A stretch of 64,000 bases of DNA. It comes from Bradyrhizobium sp. BRP22 (GTDB lineage Bacteria > Pseudomonadota > Alphaproteobacteria > Rhizobiales > Xanthobacteraceae). A program made the position numbers and the translations under genes. Positions 15,741-22,885 of this stretch are shown here, one piece after another. The DNA is taken from the NCBI RefSeq assembly GCF_020194175.1, contig NZ_JADYVX010000032.1, positions 30,660 to 94,659 of the forward strand, written 5' to 3'. Below the pieces are notes generated by a model. The model was not told the origin of the DNA and ran no database searches. It saw only the letters and a list, made by a program, of their open reading frames with translations. Within the stretch, counting starts at the first letter, position 1; each line of letters begins with the position of its first letter.

Positions 15741-16097
15741 ATGGCACAGCTTCGGCTCACTCTGGTTCTCAATTCTGGGGCGCGCATCGGTCCCGGCAAA
15801 GCAGCGCTCCTTAAAAGCGTGCATTCGTGCGGCTCGATTTCGGCTGCGGCTCGCGAAATGGGCATGGACTACAAGCGCGCGTGGCATCTGATCGACAGCC
15901 TCAATCAGGCATTCAAGACCCCTGCCGTCGAACGCACCACTGGCGGCACCGGTGGGGGCGGTGCCGCACTGACACCTTTCGGGGAGGAACTGTTAGCCCG
16001 CTACCAAAAGTTGGAGGCGACAGCTCGCGAACTGGCGGCTTCTGACCTCAAAGCGCTGGAGCGGAACAGCTCGGGGAAGGCCGGTCCAAAGGTCTAA
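15741..16097 (+). CDS. ModE-like winged-helix transcriptional regulator, DNA-binding domain only
   Basis: This 118-residue protein matches the N-terminal DNA-binding half of ModE: GPGKAALLKSVHSCGSISAA, then AAREMGMDYKRAWHLIDSLN, a glycine-rich wing (TTGGTGGGG) and LTPFGEELLARYQKLE. The molybdate-binding MOP domains of full ModE are missing, which is common for short members; such proteins may sense another ligand or none. ATG 15741 is used because the conserved fold starts there. The gene lies 72 nt upstream of a TauE/SafE permease and a dyad with ModE-box features sits in that gap, so it probably regulates the permease. Confidence 0.82.
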   Translation: MAQLRLTLVLNSGARIGPGKAALLKSVHSCGSISAAAREMGMDYKRAWHLIDSLNQAFKTPAVERTTGGTGGGGAALTPFGEELLARYQKLEATARELAASDLKALERNSSGKAGPKV

Positions 16098-16131
16098 AAA
16101 TGGCGTAGCCGAATGGCGTGATTTCGGGTAC

Positions 16132-16155
16132 CGTTATGGCGATTTTGCCATAGCG
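16132..16155. promoter_or_regulatory. Candidate operator for the ModE-like regulator
   Basis: CGTTATGGC-N6-GCCATAGCG is a near-perfect dyad. Its outer CGTTAT...ATAGCG matches the ends of the ModE box (CGnTAT...ATAnCG). It lies 15 nt before the permease start and would overlap its promoter or leader. Confidence 0.55.
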
Positions 16156-16169
16156 AGGTTGCATCCTCC

Positions 16170-16994
16170 GTGTCCGAAATTAGCGAAGTCGCACCCCTCG
16201 CGCGGCCTGAGCGTCGCAGCCAACCAGCAGCGTTCGCTTCTGGCGCTGTGATCGGCACTCTTGGCGGCCTAATCGGCCTCGGCGGTGCAGAATTTCGCCT
16301 GCCGCTCCTTATCAGCGTTTTCCGCTTTCGCGGTCTTGAGTCCGTCATTCTCAACAAGGCGACGAGCCTCGTCGTCGTCGCTACCGCGTTGCCGTTTCGC
16401 GCCCGAACAATTCCGTTTAGCGAGATCGCTGCGCATTGGTCCGTCATCGTGAACTTGCTGGCGGGTAGCCTCTTGGGCGCTTGGGCTGGGGCGGAATGGG
16501 CAACGCGCCTGAGATCGGACACGCTTTACCGCGTCATTGCGGTTCTGCTGGTGATCATTGCAGGCGTGTTGCTGTTCGCGCATGGCACCGAGACCGTTGC
16601 CGCGCCATCGCTGGCGGGATGGGGACAGGTCGCCGCCGGTGTCATCGCGGGCTTCATCATCGGAGTTATCGTGGCGCTGTTGGGCGTCGCGGGCGGCGAG
16701 TTTCTGATCCCTACGCTGATCCTGTTGTTCGGTGCTGACATTAAGCTCGCCGGGAGTCTCTCGCTCGCCGTGAGCCTGCCGACCGTGCTCGTCGGGTTTG
16801 TCCGCTATAGCCGCGACCAAAGTTTCTCCGTGCTGCGCCACAACTGGATGTTCATGCTGGCAATGGCCGCGGGATCGATTGTCGGAACGTTTGTTGGCGG
16901 CTTGCTTCTCGGTCTCGTTCCGACGGCAGTTTTGTTGCCGTTGTTGGCAGCGATCTTAGTGATCTCGGCCGTCAAGGTGTGGCAGCACAAATGA
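16170..16994 (+). CDS. Sulfite exporter TauE/SafE family permease
   Basis: This 274-residue polytopic membrane protein has about eight helices. The two family half-repeats are GTLGGLIGLGGAEFRLPLLI and IIGVIVALLGVAGGEFLIPT. Residues in these G-rich blocks line the substrate path in the family. The start is GTG 16170. Pairing with a ModE-type regulator and a ModE-like operator hints at an oxyanion such as sulfite, sulfate or molybdate; this is inference. It is unrelated in position to the TauE protein at 4836 and differs from it in sequence. Confidence 0.85.
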   Translation: MSEISEVAPLARPERRSQPAAFASGAVIGTLGGLIGLGGAEFRLPLLISVFRFRGLESVILNKATSLVVVATALPFRARTIPFSEIAAHWSVIVNLLAGSLLGAWAGAEWATRLRSDTLYRVIAVLLVIIAGVLLFAHGTETVAAPSLAGWGQVAAGVIAGFIIGVIVALLGVAGGEFLIPTLILLFGADIKLAGSLSLAVSLPTVLVGFVRYSRDQSFSVLRHNWMFMLAMAAGSIVGTFVGGLLLGLVPTAVLLPLLAAILVISAVKVWQHK

Positions 16995-17122
16995 GGGAGC
17001 GGCGGATGTCGCTTAGTGGCCCCTCTGAGACATGCCGAACCGCGATGAAACGGTCCGTTTATCTAGGAAGACCGGAAGTCATCATCCGAGCGACAGAACG
17101 ACGCGAATGACCCGTACCCGAC

Positions 17123-17593
17123 TTAGCTCGACGAAATCGAACTAAGCCTCGGCTTGGTCCGTCCGTGGATTGGGCCTCCCGGCATATACCATCCGGCTTT
17201 TTTGCGCACGGTTGGATTTTCATCAGCTTGCTGAGCGGCAGAAATCGCCGCAGCGGCAAGAGCATCTGCGTGGACGAACTGCCCCACCACTTCAATCGCC
17301 ATTGCGCGAACATGCGCGTCGGGATCGCACTGAAGCAATTTCATCGCCTTTGGAAGTACCTCAGCCTTCTCGGGCCTGCAGGTCCCTTCCTTGCACCGGT
17401 CGCAAGCCAACGTGTGCAAGGCCGAGCATCTGACGCGTTCATCCCCATCGTTCAGCATGCCGATCAAATCGGAAAGAGTATCGGGCGACAGATATCGGTC
17501 GAGAAACCTGCAACAATGCAAGCGGACATCAGGATTGTCGTGCCGCAGCCCGGCGCGCACTGCGGGAAGTGCTTCTACCCCGAGTTCGAGCAA
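17123..17593 (-). CDS. HEAT-repeat protein, probably frameshifted at its N-terminus
   Basis: The 156 residues form HEAT-like helical pairs (VEALPAVRAGLRHDNPDVRL, then LSDLIGMLNDGDERVRCSAL and MKLLQCDPDAHVRAMAIEVV), a protein-protein interaction scaffold. The only start in this frame is a TTG at 17593, yet the frame continues upstream with good coding text (EELAFSYKAAIAYRALLE) to a TAA near 17660 without a start codon. A shifted frame offers ATG 17666 (MLTEHHQII), which would fuse naturally to EELAFSYK after a one-base shift near 17645. The gene is therefore probably broken, or a sequencing error is present. Function unknown. Confidence 0.6.
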   Translation of the reverse strand: MLELGVEALPAVRAGLRHDNPDVRLHCCRFLDRYLSPDTLSDLIGMLNDGDERVRCSALHTLACDRCKEGTCRPEKAEVLPKAMKLLQCDPDAHVRAMAIEVVGQFVHADALAAAAISAAQQADENPTVRKKAGWYMPGGPIHGRTKPRLSSISSS

Positions 17594-17904
17594 TGCCCGA
17601 TAGGCAATAGCCGCCTTGTAAGAAAATGCGAGCTCTTCCGATGATCTGGTGGTGCTCTGTTAGCATCAGCGACCCGTCAGGTTGTGGGATGTCAGCGACA
17701 CTATCACATCGCGATGCTTCTCTCCAGACCCGGCGTTTCCGCCTGTGGCCCATCAGCGAAGTGCCGCACAACTCGCAGATATGAGAGCTCAATTTGATCA
17801 CCTCGTTGGCGCGGACGAGACGCTACTGCTTTGCAGCAGGCAGGCGAGGCCTGTGTAGTTCTCAGGACGGAGCACCTTGAGCCGCGCCTTCACTTGCAAT
17901 TTAA

Positions 17905-17918
17905 AGACCGATTGGTCT
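17905..17918. promoter_or_regulatory. Operator of the TetR repressor (autoregulatory site)
   Basis: AGACC-GATT-GGTCT is a perfect inverted repeat lying 11 nt before the TetR start codon. It matches 11 of 14 bases of a second site at 18596-18609 before the exporter gene. Confidence 0.7.
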
Positions 17919-17929
17919 ATATATCGGCA

Positions 17930-18544
17930 ATGAGCCGCCAAACCCCAGTGCCGTTGCCCCGTGGCCGACCACGAAGTTTCGATGTGGAGGCCGCTGTCAA
18001 ACGCGCGATGGATGTGTTCTGGTCGCGCGGCTATCACGCCACGGCGCTCCCGGATCTTCTTCGTGCGACGAGGCTGTCGCGTGGCAGCCTTTACGCCGCT
18101 TTCGGCGACAAGCACTCGCTCTTCCTGCGTGCGCTTGATCGCTACATTGCCGACGCCCTGACACGGATGGATAGCGAATTCGACCCCCGCAGAGAGCCGG
18201 TCGACGGCCTGCGGGCCTGCCTTGCCGGCTACGTCGACCGCACGAGCGGCGCCAATGGTCGGCGCGGATGCCTGCTGGTGGCCACAGCCATGGAACTGGC
18301 TGGCCATGATGCTGAAGTTGGTCGTCGCATCGCGAGCTTTTTCAAAGCCATGGAGGCCAAGGTGGCGGATGCACTTTCCCGTGCGAAGACCGCGGGCAGG
18401 CTGGCCGATGGTGTTGAGCCTTCAAGTGCCGCCCGGATTCTCGTCTGTTTCGTTGAGGGGCTGCGAGTGGTCGGCAAGACGGCCCCGACACGGACCACAT
18501 CGCAAGCCACCGTCGACGCTCTTCTTGACCGCTTTATCAGGTGA
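17930..18544 (+). CDS. TetR/AcrR family transcriptional repressor
   Basis: This 204-residue repressor has an N-terminal HTH (RGRPRSFDVEAAVKRAMDVF, then GYHATALPDLLRATRLSRGS and LYAAFGDKHSLFLRAL) and a C-terminal ligand domain with GRRGCLLVATAMELAGHD, a pattern of the YxaF/LmrA-like branch. The ATG at 17930 follows a consensus operator and a TATATA. It lies 82 nt upstream of an EamA transporter gene that has a matching operator, so it most likely represses itself and that exporter until a small molecule binds. The inducer is unknown. Confidence 0.9.
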   Translation: MSRQTPVPLPRGRPRSFDVEAAVKRAMDVFWSRGYHATALPDLLRATRLSRGSLYAAFGDKHSLFLRALDRYIADALTRMDSEFDPRREPVDGLRACLAGYVDRTSGANGRRGCLLVATAMELAGHDAEVGRRIASFFKAMEAKVADALSRAKTAGRLADGVEPSSAARILVCFVEGLRVVGKTAPTRTTSQATVDALLDRFIR

Positions 18545-18595
18545 ACAACCCTTCGTCAGGTAAACGACGCCTCGGCTATTGGCGCGCCGATATCT

Positions 18596-18609
18596 AGACT
18601 GATCGGTTT
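18596..18609. promoter_or_regulatory. Second TetR operator, before the EamA transporter
   Basis: AGACT-GATC-GGTTT is a diverged copy of the autoregulatory AGACC-GATT-GGTCT. It sits 18 nt upstream of the transporter ATG, where binding would block transcription or initiation. Confidence 0.6.
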
Positions 18610-18626
18610 TGAAAGGAAGAGATGCC

Positions 18627-19487
18627 ATGTCTGCCATCCAGATCGTCTGCGCGGTGGCCGTCCCCTTGCTCTGGGGTTATCAGTTCGTGGCCATCAAGGT
18701 GGGTGTTACGGAGTTTCCGCCTCTCTTCTTCCTCGCGCTGCGCTTCCTGGTCATCGCGCTGCTGCTTGTTCCGTTCGTGAAAAGACCCACGCGTCAGCAG
18801 TTCGGCCCGATCGCAGCTATTTCGATTTTCTTTGGAGGACTGAACTTCGGGCTCTTCTATGTTGGCCTCGGGCTCGGCTCGGGAAGCATGTCGGCCGTCG
18901 CATATCAACTCGCCACGCCCTTCACCGTGCTATTGGCCTGGCCGCTGCTCGCGGAGAGGCCGTCTCTCACCACGTCCGCCGGAGTGGTGCTTGCATTCGT
19001 CGGCGTGGTCGTGTTGGCAGCGGAGCCTGGTCTGTCGGCCAACGCGCTTCCGCTGCTGCTTGTGGTCGGGGCAGCCTTCGCATTCGCGGTGTCTAACGTC
19101 TTGACGAAACGCTACGGCCCTTTTGACCCCCTGATGTTAATGGGTTGGTCGTCGCTGCTCACGGTGCCGCAGGTCATGTTGATGTCGTTGGTCCTTGAGT
19201 ATGGACAACTGGCGAGCCTTGTCACGGCGGATGAACGTGGTTGGCTGGCACTCGCCTACACGATTTTCATCGGAGGAATCGTCGGGTTTGGCCTTTGGTT
19301 CTGGCTGATCGCCCGTTGCTCCATGGGCCGCGTCGCGCCGTTCGGTCTGCTGCTTCCGGTGTTCGCCTTGATTTCGAGCGTGGTGTTTCTTGGCGACCGC
19401 GTGACCCCAAAGTTGATTGTCGGTGGATTGCTCGCGATCTCCGGCGTCGCCGTTACGCAAGTAAGACCGCGCGCTCGACCAATTTGA
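18627..19487 (+). CDS. EamA/DMT family transporter
   Basis: This 286-residue membrane protein has ten hydrophobic helices in two EamA repeats (AVPLLWGYQFVAIKVGVTEF at the start, GFGLWFWLIARCSMGRVAPF in the second half). The family exports metabolites such as amino acids or amines. The start ATG 18627 has the SD GGAAGAG. Shared operators indicate control by the TetR protein encoded immediately upstream. Confidence 0.9.
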   Translation: MSAIQIVCAVAVPLLWGYQFVAIKVGVTEFPPLFFLALRFLVIALLLVPFVKRPTRQQFGPIAAISIFFGGLNFGLFYVGLGLGSGSMSAVAYQLATPFTVLLAWPLLAERPSLTTSAGVVLAFVGVVVLAAEPGLSANALPLLLVVGAAFAFAVSNVLTKRYGPFDPLMLMGWSSLLTVPQVMLMSLVLEYGQLASLVTADERGWLALAYTIFIGGIVGFGLWFWLIARCSMGRVAPFGLLLPVFALISSVVFLGDRVTPKLIVGGLLAISGVAVTQVRPRARPI

Positions 19488-19505
19488 GCCCGGACGGAAT
19501 CAGAT

Positions 19506-20072
19506 TTACGCCCTTGACTGACTTCGGACGTCGAACGATTGACCACGTCCGGCGATACCTGAGTTCGACGGCGGAGTATCGACACCCTGGCCAAGCTCTT
19601 TCAATCGCTCGCGCAGGCTGATTTCATCGAGCGACCGGAAGGGCAGTTGCATGAAGGCCAGAAGCTGTCGTTCAAGACCACCAAGCGTGGCCGCGAGGGA
19701 GCTGCGCCGCTCAGCCCGGTCGCTCAGCTTCACAGGGTCGGGGTAACGCCAATCTCCGGTTACCGGACGGCCCGGCCAATTCGGCTGGGGCTCTCCTGCC
19801 TCGAGATCGCACAGCGTGAACACAAAATCCAAAGGCGGCGAGTCGGCTTTCGCGAATTCTTTCCAGTGCTTCGGATAGAGGCCGTCGGTGCGGTACTCAG
19901 CGACTCTCAGGACATCGATTACCAGTTCGTCGAGGTGGCTGACCGGGCGCAGCCCCGCGCTAAAACCAGTGAAATGTCCATGCCCCATGCGGTTCAACGC
20001 CGCTTCGGCGAAGATGCTGCGCGCCGAGTTCCGATGCGAGAGAAAGAGGACGTTGTAATGACCATCTGCCAT
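19506..20072 (-). CDS. Low-molecular-weight phosphatase/ArsC-like protein lacking the catalytic Cys
   Basis: This 188-residue protein has the LMW-PTP/arsenate-reductase fold. The P-loop reads VLFLSHRNSARSIFAEA, so the nucleophilic Cys of C-x5-R is Ser12 (codon TCG), with Arg18 kept. The family Asp-Pro loop is present as WRYPDPVKL. FDFVFTLCD-like text (LDFVFTLCDLEAG) retains the mid-domain Cys. Without Cys12 neither phosphatase nor thioredoxin-coupled arsenate reductase chemistry is expected; it may bind phosphate or arsenate or be a decayed paralogue. The ATG at 20072 directly precedes the fold. The C-terminal 30 residues are atypical. Confidence 0.78.
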   Translation of the reverse strand: MADGHYNVLFLSHRNSARSIFAEAALNRMGHGHFTGFSAGLRPVSHLDELVIDVLRVAEYRTDGLYPKHWKEFAKADSPPLDFVFTLCDLEAGEPQPNWPGRPVTGDWRYPDPVKLSDRAERRSSLAATLGGLERQLLAFMQLPFRSLDEISLRERLKELGQGVDTPPSNSGIAGRGQSFDVRSQSRA

Positions 20073-20214
20073 GTTCAAACTCCGTCGACCGGCAAATAAA
20101 TTCCACGCCGACCTTTGAGTTCCAGGCCCGAGGTGCATTCGTGCAGCCGGCGACGAGGGTTCCAATTGGCCCCGCCCAACTCGGCAACCGGTCTCCACCT
20201 TTCCCGACCATGCT

Positions 20215-20697
20215 CTACGGCTGATTGCCCGGCTCGAAGCTGCAGTCGGCGCCGCCGCCGGCTTTTTGCTTGATCACCTTGGGCTCGAGCGTGCAGTTCA
20301 GCTTCGAAAGCCCCGCGATGTTCGATCCGGCGGCGCCCTCGGCGGTGATGCCCGCCATCAGCATGGTCGCAAACAGTTCGTTGGCCTCGCGGCCCTTCAG
20401 CGCATGCTTGCCGATCTTGAAGATGATGTCGCAGGAGCGCGACGTGATGTCGACATTGCTGGTGCGGCAGACGATCTTGTCGGCGGTGACGGAGATCTTT
20501 CCGCCATAGGGAAAAATCGTATCGCCCTTGAAGAAGGACGCGACGGCACGCTTGGGTGCGGCGGCGATCGGCGAGTATTGCGCGACCACGGCCGCGAGCG
20601 CCAGTGCCGTCGAACCCGACGCGGACGTTGCCGTCGCGGCGCCGGCGTCGCTGATCGCAAGAAAGAAGGTGAGAGCTGCCAATGGTCCCGCGCGCAT
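20215..20697 (-). CDS. Secreted or periplasmic hypothetical protein
   Basis: The 160-residue product begins with a signal peptide (MRAGPLAALTFFLAISDAGA). The mature part contains four Cys (CRTSNVDITSRSCDII, then LNCTLEP and ADCSFEPG), which could form two disulfides. GKISVTADKIVCRTSNVDI suggests a small beta-rich fold. No family name is recognised. The ATG at 20697 gives the best signal peptide; an ATG at 20727 is an alternative. No operon partner. Confidence 0.7.
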   Translation of the reverse strand: MRAGPLAALTFFLAISDAGAATATSASGSTALALAAVVAQYSPIAAAPKRAVASFFKGDTIFPYGGKISVTADKIVCRTSNVDITSRSCDIIFKIGKHALKGREANELFATMLMAGITAEGAAGSNIAGLSKLNCTLEPKVIKQKAGGGADCSFEPGNQP

Positions 20698-20942
20698 CGT
20701 TCCTGTCTCCCGGTCGGTGATCGACATGTTCTCCGCCTACGTAGCACAGGGAATCTTGCCAGTTGGTGATCTTTCCTGTCCGGCAGGAGAGCTTTGCATG
20801 GGCCGGGAATCGGCGTCAGACTGATATGCCGCTCGCCGGCCGCGCCGACTGGCGGGCGGCTGATGCAGAAGGGGCCATACGTGGCGGAGACGTTTCCGGT
20901 GCGCGTCGAGGACAATTGCGTCGTGGTCGAGGTGTAGCGCGG

Positions 20943-21032
20943 TAGGGTGGGGCAAAGCGTAGCGTGCCGACCATTGCGAGCGGATTCCTTGATGGTGGGC
21001 ACGTTGCCGCGCTCCTTTGCCCACGCTACAAC
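20943..21032. repeat. Dispersed palindromic element (GGGCAAAGCGTAGCGTGCC type)
   Basis: GGTGGGGCAAAGCGTAGCGT at the left matches in inverted form CTTTGCCCACGCTAC at the right. A half-element of the same family is at 46096-46128. It occupies the space just after the TetR gene at 21034. Confidence 0.65.
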
Positions 21033-21033
21033 G

Positions 21034-21645
21034 CTACGAATTCGCGTTCTTCATCAACCCCTCGACCATGGCGCGGACGATGGTGGCGATTTCGCTGCGC
21101 AACGCATCGGTCGGCACCGCGATCAGCTTGTGCTCCAACCCCAGCGCGACCATGCCGTGGACGGCGGAGAACAGGCTGCGGGCGGTGATGCCGAGGTCTT
21201 GCGGCGAGTGCTGGGGAAAGAGCGCGGCGAGGGGACGATAGATGTGGCGGAACAGGTCCATCTGTTCGGCAATGGCCCAGTCCGGGACCGGCTTGCCCGG
21301 CGCCATCCGGTGCTCGAACAACGCGCGCCATAGTTCGAGATTGTCGGCGGCGAAATCGCAATAGGCGACGGCGATGCGCACCAGCGTGTCGGTGGGCTCC
21401 GCGGGGCCGTCGCGCTCCGCCGCGGTGAGCGCAGCATCGAGCCGCGCCAGCGTGCGCGATCCCACCCGCAGGATCAATTCGTCGACGTCCTCGACCAGAT
21501 TGTAGACCGCGCCATTGGCGATGCCGATCTCGCTGGCGAGATCGCGCGTCTTCAAGCCGGCCAATCCGCTGGCGCCGATCGACCGCTCCGCCGCCTCGAT
21601 CAGGCGCCCGCGATTTCTGGCGCGTCGTTCCAGGGCCTTGGACAT
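21034..21645 (-). CDS. TetR family transcriptional regulator (WHG-type C-terminus)
   Basis: This 203-residue repressor has the HTH RLIEAAERSIGASGLAGLKT, then RDLASEIGIANGAVYNLVED. Its C-terminal domain has DTLVRIAVAYCDFAADNLEL and ALFEHRM, typical of the WHG-domain subgroup, and ends with ITARSLFSAVHGMVALGLEH. The gene is transcribed away from the GNAT-like/membrane-protein pair at 21830, with two palindromes in between, so it probably controls both directions. The ligand is unknown. Confidence 0.88.
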   Translation of the reverse strand: MSKALERRARNRGRLIEAAERSIGASGLAGLKTRDLASEIGIANGAVYNLVEDVDELILRVGSRTLARLDAALTAAERDGPAEPTDTLVRIAVAYCDFAADNLELWRALFEHRMAPGKPVPDWAIAEQMDLFRHIYRPLAALFPQHSPQDLGITARSLFSAVHGMVALGLEHKLIAVPTDALRSEIATIVRAMVEGLMKNANS

Positions 21646-21669
21646 CTGCTAACCAATTTCCTGAGCGCT

Positions 21670-21729
21670 GTTCGCAATATTGAACCGCGCCCATGCCAGC
21701 GCTACAAAAGACATTGTGAGCAATGCTCA
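21670..21729. promoter_or_regulatory. Palindromic candidate operators between tetR and the divergent operon
   Basis: TGAGCA-A-TGCTCA (21717-21729) is a perfect 13-bp palindrome, and GTTC-N8-GAAC (21670-21685) is a second dyad nearer the tetR start. Both lie in the 184-nt divergent gap. A 17-codon frame with SD GGGAG (ATG 21748) follows the first palindrome and is probably a leader or remnant. Confidence 0.55.
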
Positions 21730-21829
21730 TAACAGGGAGCAGGCAAATGTTCAAAACCGTTTTCACGCCTTTTCGCGGGCCATGGTCTTGTTGCCGCTGA
21801 TGGCTGAGATTCGATAACGGCAGGCGGGC

Positions 21830-22885
21830 ATGGCGTCTCGGAGCGGAATTTCGGCCTCGCGCCTGCGCGATGGTCTGGGCAGGGCCAGAGCGACGCTGGC
21901 TCGGCTGCCGGGACATGCCGCGTTCTGGTTCAAGGCGCTGTCGCAGCCGACCATCGATCTCAGCTTGCGGACGCATGCGGGACTGCGCACACGCATTGTC
22001 GAGCGTCCGGGCGCGTCGCTTGCTCCGGCAGAGCTCGACGCGCTCGTCGCGCAACTGCGCGCCGTTGCCGCCAAAACGCTGCCGCAGCAGAGCCTGACCT
22101 ACGGCATCTTCTCCGGCGAGCCGGAGCGCCTCGCGCGCGCCATCGTGACGCTGATCTGCGAGGAAGAGAGCGGGCGGCCGATCGCCTTCAATGCACTGTC
22201 GGTGATGGAGGTCGAGCTCGACGGCGCGCCGATCGAGGTGACGCATCTGGGCCTTGTCATGGTCGATCCCGATGTGCGCGGCCAGGGGCTGTCCTGGGTG
22301 CTCTATGGTCTGACCGCGCTGGTGCTGTTCGCGCGCGACGGCCTGCGTCCGAAATGGATCTCCAACGTCACGCAGGTGCCCGCGGTGGTCGGCATGGTCT
22401 GCGAGACATTTTCCGATGTGTATCCGTCGCCGCTGTCGGACGTGCGGCGGAGCTTTGCGCATCTGCAGCTTGCACGCGCCATCATGGCGCATCACCGCGC
22501 GGTGTTTGGTGTCGGCGCCGAGGCCGGCTTCGACGACGAACGATTCGTCATCACCAATGCCTATACCGGCGGCTCGGATGCGCTGAAGAAGAGTTTCGAC
22601 GTCGCGCCAAAGCACCGCAACGAGAGCTACAACGAGTTCTGTGCGCGCGAGCTCGATTATGCGCGCGGCGATGACGTGCTGCAGATCGGCCGCATCGATC
22701 TCGCCGGCGCCCGGCGCTATTTGATGAGCGAGGTGCCGGCGGGCTCGCTGCCGGCATTGATCGCCACCTCCGCCATGCTGGCGCTGCAGCGGCTGGTGTT
22801 GCCGCTGTTCTACTGGATCGATGATACGCGTCCGTTCGGCTCGCTGCGGCCGCGTGTCCACGGTGAAAAGCGGCGGCGCCGATGA
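21830..22885 (+). CDS. Uncharacterised GNAT-like protein
   Basis: This 351-residue protein of unknown function has a central segment VTHLGLVMVDPDVRGQGL resembling motif A of GNAT acetyltransferases (V-x-P-x-x-R-G-x-G-L), followed by SWVLYGLTALVLFARDGL. The N-terminal 50 residues are basic and the C-terminal part is hydrophobic (PALIATSAMLALQRLVLPLF), suggesting membrane association. Acyl transfer to a lipid or small molecule is a guess. The stop overlaps the start of the next gene by 4 nt (ATGA), so the two are translated together. The SD before ATG 21830 is weak. Confidence 0.7.
   Translation: MASRSGISASRLRDGLGRARATLARLPGHAAFWFKALSQPTIDLSLRTHAGLRTRIVERPGASLAPAELDALVAQLRAVAAKTLPQQSLTYGIFSGEPERLARAIVTLICEEESGRPIAFNALSVMEVELDGAPIEVTHLGLVMVDPDVRGQGLSWVLYGLTALVLFARDGLRPKWISNVTQVPAVVGMVCETFSDVYPSPLSDVRRSFAHLQLARAIMAHHRAVFGVGAEAGFDDERFVITNAYTGGSDALKKSFDVAPKHRNESYNEFCARELDYARGDDVLQIGRIDLAGARRYLMSEVPAGSLPALIATSAMLALQRLVLPLFYWIDDTRPFGSLRPRVHGEKRRRR

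Noticed and set aside
21026..22861. A 611-codon minus-strand frame opposite the GNAT-like gene.
   Set aside because: It is an antisense shadow of the GNAT-like gene and runs through the TetR gene in another frame; its text is His/Arg/Gln-rich, as usual for GC-rich antisense.
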